A stretch of 10,841 bases of DNA from an uncultured Ruminococcus sp. (GCA_902791785.1 CADAXH010000039.1:1-10841); one strand, 5' to 3'. Positions 1 through 6,145 are shown, counted from the first letter of the stretch. Made by a program: numbers and translations. The notes: generated by a model not told the origin, from the sequence alone.

Positions 1-755
1 TTGAGCGCAGGCACTGTAACATTTGCCCACTCCCACGGAATGACCATTCCTGCAATGATACCGAGTCCGAGCATGAAAAATGTGAAGCTTGTTCCGCATC
101 TCGGGTGGAATCTCTTCTGTTTTCTGACATTCTCGACTGTAAGTTCAAGTCCCTGCTCATAACAGAATATGGATTTGTGTTCCGAGCCATGGTACATGAA
201 TGTTCTCTTTATGTCCGGAGCGAGTGAAACAAGGGCAAGGTAAGAAATGAACAGGGCTACTTTTATGACTCCCTCTATAATACCTTTCACCCACTGTTCA
301 AGGGCAATGTTGAATATTGCTTCAATGCCTCTTACAATTGCCGCAGGTGCAAGGACAAACAGCCCTATTGCAAGTACGACGCCAAGAAGTATTGAGATTG
401 GCATGACTACAGCCATTATGGATTTTCCGAATCTTTTCTGCAGCCATTTTTCGAATTTGGTTTCCTCTTCTTCTATTCCAAGCATCTCGGCGGATCTGGA
501 AAGAACCTTGAATGAGAGAACCATGGATTCAACAAAATTGATAACCCCGCGTATAATCGGAATATTGCAGAATTTATGTCTTTTTTTCAGCGGAATGTAT
601 TCAAAGTGTTCCGAGGTAATATCTCCGTTTTCCTTTCTGACAGCCATGTTTACGCGTGTCCCGCATCTCATCATGACTCCTTCTATAAGAGCTTCTCCTC
701 CCACTTTGCCTCTTCTGCAGAAAAAAGGATCGTTTTTAAGGTCTTTTTTGCTCAT
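1..755 (-). CDS. yqhQ: DUF1385 / YqhQ-family membrane protein (partial, C-terminus beyond window)
   Basis: The 251 visible residues carry the hallmarks of the DUF1385 (YqhQ) family, whose biochemical role is not established. Near the N-terminus is a GGEALIEGVMMR block (residues 19-30). Later come a YHGSEHKSIFCYE block (188-200; the family usually has YHGAEHK) and FHPRCGTSF (216-224). Hydrophobic segments at about 111-139, 158-180 and 223-243 make it an integral membrane protein. The reading frame runs off the left edge, so the last part is missing. The start is firm: an in-frame TAG lies 11 codons upstream, and no ATG, GTG or TTG occurs between it and this ATG. The best SD (AGAAAGG, 784-790) is 28 nt from the ATG, with a perfect hairpin in between, which is unusual. 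Family assignment is confident; the function is unknown. Confidence 0.9.
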   Translation of the reverse strand, partial: MSKKDLKNDPFFCRRGKVGGEALIEGVMMRCGTRVNMAVRKENGDITSEHFEYIPLKKRHKFCNIPIIRGVINFVESMVLSFKVLSRSAEMLGIEEEETKFEKWLQKRFGKSIMAVVMPISILLGVVLAIGLFVLAPAAIVRGIEAIFNIALEQWVKGIIEGVIKVALFISYLALVSLAPDIKRTFMYHGSEHKSIFCYEQGLELTVENVRKQKRFHPRCGTSFTFFMLGLGIIAGMVIPWEWANVTVPAL

Positions 756-762
756 TTTTTCA

Positions 763-783
763 AAATTGGTTTTGTACCAATTT
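763..783 (-). promoter_or_regulatory. Hairpin between the SD and start codon of the yqhQ-like gene
   Basis: On the minus strand AAATTGGT (783-776), a 5-nt loop ACAAA, and ACCAATTT (770-763) form a perfect 8-bp stem. It sits directly after the SD AGAAAGG (790-784) and 7 nt before the ATG (755-753). Unfolded, the SD to ATG spacing is 28 nt, too long for normal initiation. Folded, the effective spacing is about 7 nt. The inverted repeat is seen directly; its role in bringing the SD close to the start is inference. Confidence 0.6.
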
Positions 784-822
784 CCTTTCTATATAAAACT
801 TCGCGTCATATAATAACACAAA

Positions 823-852
823 ATATAAGAAAATGTATGTATTTTTTGTAAA
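823..852 (-). promoter_or_regulatory. Candidate promoter of the yqhQ-like gene
   Basis: The minus strand reads TTTACA (852-847), 18 bp, then TTATAT (828-823), upstream of the yqhQ-like start. The region is very A+T-rich, so other -10 choices such as TATTAT nearby are possible. Moderate to low certainty. Confidence 0.4.
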
Positions 853-865
853 TTTTGTTTTTATC

Positions 866-897
866 CAAGAAAAACGAGGCCGGACAGGCCCCGTTTT
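866..897 (-). terminator. Rho-independent terminator of the M6 protease gene
   Basis: On the minus strand an 11-bp stem (897-887 with 881-871, one G-U pair) with a 5-nt loop is followed by TTTTTCTT. It begins 11 nt after the protease stop codon. The G-U pair becomes an A-C mismatch in the plus-strand RNA, so the structure favours minus-strand termination. Confidence 0.8.
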
Positions 898-908
898 TGC
901 GGTTTCAA

Positions 909-3194
909 TTAAGATTTTTTCTTTTTCGTGATAATTACAACAACTGCCGCAACTGCAATCACTGCAACAACTGCCACCACTATTATGATGACTGTTGAAG
1001 AGGAGTTGTTCTTGCCGCTCTCGCCTGTTGTGACTTCGCCGGCGGTTTCAGTAACAGTTTCTGTTGCCGGTTCAGACGTTGTAGTCTCAATTGTTGTCTC
1101 AACTGTTGTTGTCTCTTCTTCCTTTTCGCTCTTCCATCCTGCGTAAATCACTGTTTCACCGGGATTCTCTGCGGGAGATTCGAAGTCAAACGGAAGTGTG
1201 CATGCTTCGTCCGAATAATCGTTGCATACAGTCTGTGTGAATGCCATGTCGTATGCCTCTTCGAAATCTGCATCGAGGAACCATCCGCCGAACACGTACC
1301 CGTTTTTCTGCATCGGGAAATTGTATGACAGAGTGTTGCCCGGTTTGACCTTTACTTCATATGATCTTTCGACGTCTGTCAGTCCCTTGTAGAGATAGAC
1401 AACATAATATTCGGTTCTCTCTTTTTTGATTGAATCAGTGTAACAGGAGAACACTCTCTCTGAATAACCGAATTCACCTTCAGCGTAAACTTTGCAGAAA
1501 TATTTAGTGTTTGGAGTTAGCTCTGTGAATTCTGCTGAGAATGATCCGTTTTCGTCAGGAACGCACGGAATCTTTGTGCCATTCTCGAAGTCAGTATTTG
1601 ACTTTGAAAGAATAAGTCCGCATGATGTGACATTTCCGCCGTTCAGGGATTTGATTCTTCCCTTGAGAGAAAGAGTTTCTGTACTTGTTCCGACAACAGA
1701 CCCTGCAACTGACGGTGCCATTCTGTACGCACCCGATACAGTGATATTCATAGCATCGGACGTTTCACTTGTTACCGTGATAATCAGGTTGTATCCGTTT
1801 GCCTGGTCTTTGGTCAGGGTTGTGTACGGGGTGTTGCTGTAAGGGAATTTGTAGTTTTTGTTGTTTGAATCGAATGTATAGGCATATGCTTTTGCTTCAT
1901 TGTCTATGTGGCTGTAGCCGCACATTGATGCGGATATGTTCTGGATAGCCATTATTGCAACGCCCGGATCGTGACCTGAAGTCGAGGACTGCATCGTCTT
2001 GTTTGAACTGCTTCTGACTATTCCGTCATCTACGTGCCATACAACAATTCCGTAGTTGTGGTTGTTCAGCGCGTCAAACGCAGTATTGCTTCCTCTGTAT
2101 CTGCACTCAATCAGATAATATTCGTCAGGGTCCGGAGTAAATATTTTCAGCACGTTGTATTCACCCTGAGTACTTCCGTGCGAATACAGTGTGTATTCCC
2201 CGTCGGTAACTACTGTTGGACTTACGAGTCCGCAGCGTTCGGAGTTGAACGGATCCATAAATGCGCAGCCGTTTCCTCTGACTCCGTCTTTTCCCTGGTT
2301 CCATGAGCCGCCTGACATCAGAGACATGTCTCCGATATAGTTCCAGTTTCCGTCACCGGCGTCATAAAGGTCATAAGCACCCAAAAAGTGACCGAGCTCG
2401 TGAGCCAATGTTCCAACCGTTGCAATATTTTTTGCAGAAACGTATTCGCCCACTCTTATAAATCCTGTATTTCCGACTGTCACTCCGTCAACTTTGGCAC
2501 CGGTACCGCTTGTGTGATGGGCGTGAACACCGAAGGCCAGTTTCGTTGATGGCTTGTTTGAGGAGTTGGCAGAATATTCATATCCTCCGTTGACAAACGC
2601 AAGTGCGAGTTCGTCGCCTGTAATCTTTCCGTTGTCGTCTTTGTCAAACAGTTTGAAGTCCACGAATTCAGAAGCTGCCTTTATTGCAGCAACTCTTGAT
2701 GCAGTAACTTCACTGCTCTGGCTGCCTGTTTCGGCATACGGATGCTTGTACGGAACAATTACGTTTACAACACCGTCATTTGCCCTTCCGTTGAATTCGG
2801 GACCGGCGTATTCTTCAGCTGCAGGTGTGTAATAGAATTTTCCGTTTGACTGTTCGATATAGAACTGCTTCATTGAATAATCATTGTCGGCAAAAAAGTA
2901 GTCATACCACAAGTCGTCCATGGAATAGCACCACTGCTCGCCGTACAGATCGGAAGTCTTATCATAGAGACGGCCCGGATGTGCATCATCGTAGTCGTTG
3001 ACTCCGTTTCCGTTTGCGTCATATGAAATCTTTATGATGAGCAGCGGGATAGGCTCTGTGTATACAAAATTGTCCAGTTTGTCAAACACAAATGTCTCTT
3101 CTTCCTGTTCCTGAGCCGAGACCATTGTAAACATGCTCACCAAAAGCATCAGGCAGATGAAAACAGACACCAGTTTTTTTAATTGTTTTCCCAT
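909..3194 (-). CDS. Secreted, membrane-anchored M6-type metalloprotease
   Basis: A 761-residue extracellular zinc protease. Residues 1-27 form a signal peptide ending VSA before QEQEEE. The catalytic domain has HELGHFLGAYD (265-275), matching the HExxHxxGxxD zinc motif of M6 (immune inhibitor A-like) peptidases, and a Met-turn in SLMSGGSW (Met293). A canonical EF-hand loop spans Asp184-Glu195, and a calcium-loop-like stretch lies at 59-70. Downstream are a fibronectin-III-like segment (about 490-587), a Listeria-Bacteroides-type repeat (about 597-688, GYVFGGWF...YAGW), a Thr/Glu-rich linker (690-732), a transmembrane helix (734-756) and a KKKKS tail. There is no LPxTG motif. ATG 3194 is chosen because AGAAGGG lies 6 nt upstream; a TTG six codons earlier has no SD. 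Substrate is unknown; degradation of environmental or host protein is inferred. Confidence 0.9.
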   Translation of the reverse strand: MGKQLKKLVSVFICLMLLVSMFTMVSAQEQEEETFVFDKLDNFVYTEPIPLLIIKISYDANGNGVNDYDDAHPGRLYDKTSDLYGEQWCYSMDDLWYDYFFADNDYSMKQFYIEQSNGKFYYTPAAEEYAGPEFNGRANDGVVNVIVPYKHPYAETGSQSSEVTASRVAAIKAASEFVDFKLFDKDDNGKITGDELALAFVNGGYEYSANSSNKPSTKLAFGVHAHHTSGTGAKVDGVTVGNTGFIRVGEYVSAKNIATVGTLAHELGHFLGAYDLYDAGDGNWNYIGDMSLMSGGSWNQGKDGVRGNGCAFMDPFNSERCGLVSPTVVTDGEYTLYSHGSTQGEYNVLKIFTPDPDEYYLIECRYRGSNTAFDALNNHNYGIVVWHVDDGIVRSSSNKTMQSSTSGHDPGVAIMAIQNISASMCGYSHIDNEAKAYAYTFDSNNKNYKFPYSNTPYTTLTKDQANGYNLIITVTSETSDAMNITVSGAYRMAPSVAGSVVGTSTETLSLKGRIKSLNGGNVTSCGLILSKSNTDFENGTKIPCVPDENGSFSAEFTELTPNTKYFCKVYAEGEFGYSERVFSCYTDSIKKERTEYYVVYLYKGLTDVERSYEVKVKPGNTLSYNFPMQKNGYVFGGWFLDADFEEAYDMAFTQTVCNDYSDEACTLPFDFESPAENPGETVIYAGWKSEKEEETTTVETTIETTTSEPATETVTETAGEVTTGESGKNNSSSTVIIIVVAVVAVIAVAAVVVIITKKKKS

Positions 3195-3215
3195 GAAATA
3201 CCCTTCTTTCAAAGA

Positions 3216-3244
3216 TTGTTTTTTGAAAAATCTACATGTATAAT
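3216..3244 (+). promoter_or_regulatory. Promoter of the flavin-reductase-like gene
   Basis: TTGTTT (3216-3221), 17 bp, then a perfect TATAAT (3239-3244). Transcription would start near 3251, giving a leader of about 60 nt. It faces the protease promoter; the two -10 boxes are only 12 bp apart. Confidence 0.65.
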
Positions 3245-3252
3245 ATCTTCAC

Positions 3253-3270
3253 GCATAGTATACTCTATGC
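3253..3270. promoter_or_regulatory. Inverted repeat, candidate operator shared by divergent promoters
   Basis: GCATAG (3253-3258) and CTATGC (3265-3270) are perfect 6-bp arms around a 6-bp centre. The dyad covers the -10 box of the protease promoter and the first transcribed bases of the flavin-reductase-like gene. One bound dimer could therefore control both. No regulator gene adjoins it, so the role is inferred from position. Confidence 0.45.
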
Positions 3271-3285
3271 ACACATTAAAGTCAA
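3257..3285 (-). promoter_or_regulatory. Promoter of the M6 protease gene
   Basis: The minus strand has TTGACT (3285-3280), 17 bp, TATACT (3262-3257), a near-consensus sigma-A promoter about 60 bp before the protease start. The -10 lies inside an inverted repeat (3253-3270). Confidence 0.75.
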
Positions 3286-3313
3286 ACTGAGAATAGACAG
3301 AATGGAGCGGATA

Positions 3314-3892
3314 ATGGCCAAAAAATCTTTTCCGGGAAACACAGCTCTTTCCCCTCTTCCGGTAGTCATGGTATCGTGCTGCAGAACAGGCGAAAAGCCG
3401 AACATAATAACTGTCGCCTGGACCGGAATTATCAACTCACATCCGGCAAAAACATATGTCTCGATAAGACCTGAAAGATACTCGCATGACATTATCAAAG
3501 AAACAGGAGAATTCGTCATTAACCTGACATCTTCCGAGCTGACAAGAAAATGTGATTCGTGCGGCGTATACACAGGCAAAAAGGTCGACAAATTCAAGAA
3601 ATACAATCTGACTCCCGAATACCCGGAAAACAATGAAGTAAGCTGTCCGATGATAGGAGAAAGTCCAATCTCGCTCTGCTGCAAGGTTGACCGGATAATT
3701 CCACTGGGATCCCACGACATGTTCATTGCAGACATAGTCGGAGTTTATGTAGACGAGAAGCTGATTGACGAAAACGACAGAATATCTTATGAGAAAGCTT
3801 CCCTGATTTCATATGTTCACGGCGGTTATTTCGCGATGGGCAAAAAACTGGGTACCTTCGGTTATTCGGTTGCAAAAAAGAAAAAGAAATAA
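3314..3892 (+). CDS. Flavin reductase-like, FMN-binding split-barrel protein
   Basis: A 192-residue cytoplasmic protein of the flavin reductase-like/flavoredoxin (DIM6/NTAB) family, which binds FMN and takes part in flavin or NAD(P)H-dependent electron transfer. The family pattern begins with SPLPVVMVS (13-21). It continues with PNIITVAWTGIINSHP (29-44), SIRPERYSHDII (50-61), GEFVINL (65-71), and a GVYTGKKVDKF block (84-94) like the usual GxxSGrdvDKF. A GGYFAMGKKLGTFGYS end (170-185) follows. It is unusually rich in cysteine: pairs at 22-23 and 122-123, CxxC at 80-83, and Cys111. The start is ATG 3314, with GGAG 6 nt upstream; ATG 3302 lacks an SD. It is a single-gene unit with its own promoter and terminator. 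The physiological electron acceptor is unknown. Confidence 0.85.
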   Translation: MAKKSFPGNTALSPLPVVMVSCCRTGEKPNIITVAWTGIINSHPAKTYVSIRPERYSHDIIKETGEFVINLTSSELTRKCDSCGVYTGKKVDKFKKYNLTPEYPENNEVSCPMIGESPISLCCKVDRIIPLGSHDMFIADIVGVYVDEKLIDENDRISYEKASLISYVHGGYFAMGKKLGTFGYSVAKKKKK

Positions 3893-3897
3893 CAGAA

Positions 3898-3925
3898 ACG
3901 GACTGTCGAAGCAGTCCGTCTTTTG
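3898..3925. terminator. Bidirectional terminator between convergent genes
   Basis: ACGGACTG (3898-3905) and CAGTCCGT (3912-3919) form a perfect 8-bp stem with a 6-nt loop, followed by CTTTTGTT on the plus strand. It sits between the stop of the flavin-reductase-like gene (3892) and the stop of the convergent PRPP-synthetase-like gene (3926). It probably serves both, better in the plus direction, where the T-run is longer. Confidence 0.75.
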
Positions 3926-4714
3926 TTATGAGTTCATTACTCTAATTTTGGGGTGAGCACTTCTGAAAATGCTGTCGGTAGTGTACAGTCTTGTGATTGC
4001 ATCCAGCAGGTTGCCCTCAAGGATGGTTTCTTCACAGTGGGACACAAAAACATAAAGTTCTTCGGCGCCGATTTTTTTCAGTTCGCCTGCAGCAAGGGAC
4101 AAAGTTGAGCCCGTCGCGCAGATGTCGTCAATCATCAGCACCTTCTTCCCTTTGACGGCTTCGGTATCCCCTGAAATCGAGAAATTGTCTATCTTTCTGG
4201 TTTTGGTATCTCTGTGTTTCATTCCGAAAACAAAGTCATTGACAAACAGGGTTGAGTACCTTTTCACTGCTCCTTCGTCAGGATAGAACATCACAACATC
4301 GCCACCGATTTCATCCAGGACTTTCTGGATGATTTCTTTTGGAGTCACAATCTTTATTCTGTCTATGAGGGCTTCGCTCACATATGAGTGAGGATCAAGA
4401 ACTTCAACGCTTGTGAAATTCAGGCTGTTTATGATTTCAGCAAAGTATTTGAGGGTAAACACGTTGTTGTCATCTTTGACTCTGTCGCGTCTTGCATTGG
4501 GGATGTAAGGCATAATAAGTCTTATGTCATTAATTCCTTTGGACTGCATGTGTTTTACAAGGAAACATAAAGCAACGAGTTCCTCATTTGAATCAAAAAG
4601 CCACTTTACGGTGTTGCACCTGCCAAACAGCAGGATGTTCACATCCACTTTAAGGTCAAGTGTTCTGTCATTAAAGTGTTTTATATCTATCTCTGTTCCG
4701 TTCAAAAAAATCAT
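3926..4714 (-). CDS. Short, divergent ribose-phosphate pyrophosphokinase (PRPP synthetase)-like protein
   Basis: A 262-residue member of the PRPP-synthetase/phosphoribosyltransferase fold. Visible motifs are PYIPNARRDR (69-78, for the usual PYxxxARxDR), DPHS (107-110, for the D-x-H of the ATP site), PDEGAVKRY (145-153, for the SPDxGGxxRA loop), and a possible equivalent of the flexible catalytic loop at MKHRD (165-169). VLMIDDICATGSTL (192-205) is a clear PRPP-binding loop. Canonical enzymes are about 310-320 residues, so this one is roughly 50 shorter, mostly by lacking the C-terminal region after LYTTDSI. It may make PRPP from ribose-5-phosphate and ATP, but related short homologues can use other substrates, such as ADP-ribose in phage NAD+ salvage. 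No NAD-salvage gene is visible nearby. The SD is GGGGGTG just upstream of ATG 4714. Family is confident, exact reaction is not. Confidence 0.8.
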   Translation of the reverse strand: MIFLNGTEIDIKHFNDRTLDLKVDVNILLFGRCNTVKWLFDSNEELVALCFLVKHMQSKGINDIRLIMPYIPNARRDRVKDDNNVFTLKYFAEIINSLNFTSVEVLDPHSYVSEALIDRIKIVTPKEIIQKVLDEIGGDVVMFYPDEGAVKRYSTLFVNDFVFGMKHRDTKTRKIDNFSISGDTEAVKGKKVLMIDDICATGSTLSLAAGELKKIGAEELYVFVSHCEETILEGNLLDAITRLYTTDSIFRSAHPKIRVMNS

Positions 4715-4754
4715 AGCACACCCCCGAAAATAGTAATAATGTATTTACTTTTGT

Positions 4755-4784
4755 ATTGTAACACAAAACAGTGGTGCAAGACAA
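4755..4784 (-). promoter_or_regulatory. Promoter of the PRPP-synthetase-like gene
   Basis: The minus strand reads TTGTCT (4784-4779), 18 bp, TACAAT (4760-4755). The -10 is preceded by TGT, giving an extended -10 (TGnTACAAT). It lies about 40 bp before the start codon. Confidence 0.6.
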
Positions 4785-4810
4785 GAACATGACACCCATT
4801 ATTGAAATGC

Positions 4811-4844
4811 AAAAAAAACAGGGACTGTGTGGATTACAGCCCCT
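4811..4844 (-). terminator. Terminator of the small membrane protein gene
   Basis: On the minus strand AGGGGCTGT and ACAGTCCCT form a 9-bp stem (4844-4836 with 4828-4820, one G-U pair) with a 7-nt loop. It is followed by G and a run of eight T. It begins about 20 nt after the stop at 4866. Confidence 0.85.
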
Positions 4845-4865
4845 TGCAAGTTATGTAATTGTTGT

Positions 4866-5096
4866 TTATCTGAAAATTAAAGCAAGAGCATCAATAGCCA
4901 GGGCAAAAGGAGAAATGATTATCAATGCAAGATTGCGGATCTTTTTTGCATTGAGTTTCTTGTTCTCTTTTTTTGTTTCGGGAAGCATATGCGCATATGG
5001 TCCTTCTATTTCAAAGGTGCGTACCTTTGTTCCTTCAATAATCTCATAACTGTCATCATAAAAACGAGAATAATCCATATGTTTCACCGGCCTCAT
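4866..5096 (-). CDS. Small uncharacterised protein with C-terminal membrane helix
   Basis: I do not recognise this family. The 76-residue product begins with a polar region rich in Tyr, Asp and Glu (residues 1-38), then a strongly basic stretch (KKENKKLNAKKIRN, 42-55). It ends with a hydrophobic helix (about 56-74) and a final Arg, so it is probably a tail-anchored inner-membrane protein with its N-terminus in the cytoplasm. ATG 5096 is preferred because AAGGAG lies 8 nt upstream. A longer frame starts at ATG 5147 (93 residues, SD-like AAAGGTAG). That ATG directly abuts the -10 box of the best promoter, so it would probably not be in the mRNA. The gene is divergent from the S24 repressor gene and closed by its own terminator, suggesting it could be a target of that repressor. 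Confidence 0.65.
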   Translation of the reverse strand: MRPVKHMDYSRFYDDSYEIIEGTKVRTFEIEGPYAHMLPETKKENKKLNAKKIRNLALIIISPFALAIDALALIFR

Positions 5097-5147
5097 CGGC
5101 CTTGCTCCTTCCCCGAATTTTTCCGTTCGGTATAATCTTGTGAGCAT

Positions 5148-5176
5148 ATATTACTACCTTTAACGGTAATTGTCAA
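5148..5176 (-). promoter_or_regulatory. Promoter of the small membrane protein gene
   Basis: The minus strand has a perfect TTGACA (5176-5171), 17 bp, TAATAT (5153-5148). The predicted start is near 5141, downstream of the ATG at 5147, which supports the ATG at 5096 as the true start. Confidence 0.7.
5150..5170 (-). promoter_or_regulatory. Dyad-symmetric candidate operator
   Basis: Read on the minus strand, the spacer of the small-gene promoter holds outer arms ATTAC/GTAAT and inner arms TACC/GGTA around GTTAAA. This imperfect dyad spans 5150-5170. It includes TTACCGT (5169-5163), the 7-mer that also occurs in the spacer of the divergent repressor promoter (5217-5223). It is a plausible binding site for the adjacent S24 repressor; this is inference. 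Confidence 0.4.
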
Positions 5177-5204
5177 GCGTTTTTTATAAAATTTCAAAAA
5201 AATC

Positions 5205-5233
5205 TTTACAAATATTTTACCGTGTGATATAAT
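5205..5233 (+). promoter_or_regulatory. Promoter of the S24 repressor gene, with TTACCGT element
   Basis: TTTACA (5205-5210), 17 bp, perfect TATAAT (5228-5233). The spacer contains TTACCGT (5217-5223), in inverted orientation to the copy in the divergent promoter, which would fit autoregulation. Confidence 0.75.
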
Positions 5234-5264
5234 GTGCATGCAAAACATTCACGGAGGTATTTTC

Positions 5265-5981
5265 ATGACCTGGCTGGACAATGTCAAAAAAATAAAAAAC
5301 GACAAAAAGTTTACCAATGAAACACTATCTGAAAAATCAGGTATTTCAATCGGAACATTAAACAAACTTCTTGCCGGCGCAACGGAAGATCCCAAACTAT
5401 CCACCCTGATTCCTCTGTCCGAGGCTCTGGGCTGCTCTATTGACGTAATGCTCGGAAGACAGGAAGAGAATTCGGAATCCAATTCCATAATGGACAAGTA
5501 CAATGCACTTGACGACGCGGGAAAAGAATCCGTCAGATATATATTAAATAAGGAATATCACAGAGTCAGATTCTCTTCTCCTATTACAGTCAATGACCAT
5601 GTCAAAGTCGGAAAGATTGTAAAACTCAGGCTGTATGACATCGGCGTATCAGCAGGTACCGGTTCATATCTGTTCGATTCAGGTTACAAGACAATATCTC
5701 TCAACAGCAACAGAATATCCGAGAATGCTGATTTTGCGGTCAGAGTTTCAGGAAACAGCATGAATCCGAAATACGAAAACGGAGACATTCTTCTTGTTGC
5801 TGAAAAACAGCCAGTAGCAGAGGGCGAACTCGGCATCTTCTCTGTCAACGGCGAAAGTTATTTCAAAGTATTCGGAACAGACAGACTCATTTCACTCAAT
5901 AAGGACTACAGGGATATAGTCTTCAGTGAAAACGACGATGTAAGATGCTTTGGAAAAGTAATTGGCAAGATTTCTTCATAA
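5265..5981 (+). CDS. XRE-type HTH repressor with S24 (LexA/CI-like) self-cleaving peptidase domain
   Basis: A 238-residue transcription regulator. Residues 1-65 are a Cro/CI-type helix-turn-helix (LSEKSGISIGTLNKLLAG at 21-38). A linker follows, then an S24 domain from about 118 to the end. The autocleavage parts are visible: Ala130-Gly131 in VSAGTG, nucleophile Ser165 in SGNSMNP, and Lys201 in ESYFKVF. The cleavage-site to Ser distance (35) and the Ser to Lys distance (36) closely match LexA (35 and 37), so RecA-stimulated or stress-induced self-cleavage is plausible. It is not LexA itself, because the N-terminal domain is the XRE type. ATG 5265 has GGAGGT 6 nt upstream; the earlier ATG 5232 lies in the -10 box. 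The gene is single, divergent from the small membrane protein gene, and has no other phage genes beside it. Confidence 0.9.
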   Translation: MTWLDNVKKIKNDKKFTNETLSEKSGISIGTLNKLLAGATEDPKLSTLIPLSEALGCSIDVMLGRQEENSESNSIMDKYNALDDAGKESVRYILNKEYHRVRFSSPITVNDHVKVGKIVKLRLYDIGVSAGTGSYLFDSGYKTISLNSNRISENADFAVRVSGNSMNPKYENGDILLVAEKQPVAEGELGIFSVNGESYFKVFGTDRLISLNKDYRDIVFSENDDVRCFGKVIGKISS

Positions 5982-5995
5982 TTAATCTCCTTTTC

Positions 5996-6055
5996 GGAGC
6001 CGTTTGCACCGGGTCAGTTAAGACACGGTGACGACGGCTCCATTTTTTTGTTTTT
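5996..6055 (+). terminator. Terminator of the S24 repressor gene
   Basis: Outer arms GGAGCCGT (5996-6003) and ACGGCTCC (6034-6041) enclose inner arms CACCG (6007-6011) and CGGTG (6026-6030). A long T-rich tail (ATTTTTTTGTTTTT) follows. The two-tier stem is longer than usual but is a clear rho-independent terminator. Confidence 0.88.
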
Positions 6056-6105
6056 GGTTCTTAATCACAATTTTTGAGATTTTTCATTTTTTTTGGTCAA
6101 GACTC

Positions 6106-6134
6106 TTGATTTTCACAAACATTCATAGTAGAAT
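6106..6134 (+). promoter_or_regulatory. groESL promoter
   Basis: TTGATT (6106-6111), 17 bp, TAGAAT (6129-6134), a vegetative-type promoter placed just before the CIRCE element. The start of transcription would be near 6141. Confidence 0.7.
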
Positions 6135-6145
6135 TACACTCGAAG

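Noticed and set aside
247..813. Long open frame on the plus strand over the left part of the window
   Set aside because: It is the antisense shadow of the yqhQ-like gene, whose minus-strand frame shows clear DUF1385 motifs; the plus frame has no SD and no recognisable pattern.
1021..1130. Repeated ACA/GTT-rich tract possibly a DNA tandem repeat
   Set aside because: It encodes the Thr/Glu-rich stalk of the protease; the repeats are irregular and explained by amino-acid composition.
1772..1778. A further TTACCGT, the 7-mer seen in the S24 repressor region
   Set aside because: It lies inside the protease coding sequence with no promoter nearby; a 7-mer is expected by chance about once or twice in 20 kb of strand sequence. 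It also warns that the two copies in the repressor region need conservation evidence.
3195..3212. TTG start giving six extra residues on the M6 protease
   Set aside because: The region is the SD of the better ATG (AGAAGGG, 6 nt before 3194), and the signal peptide fits a start at 3194.
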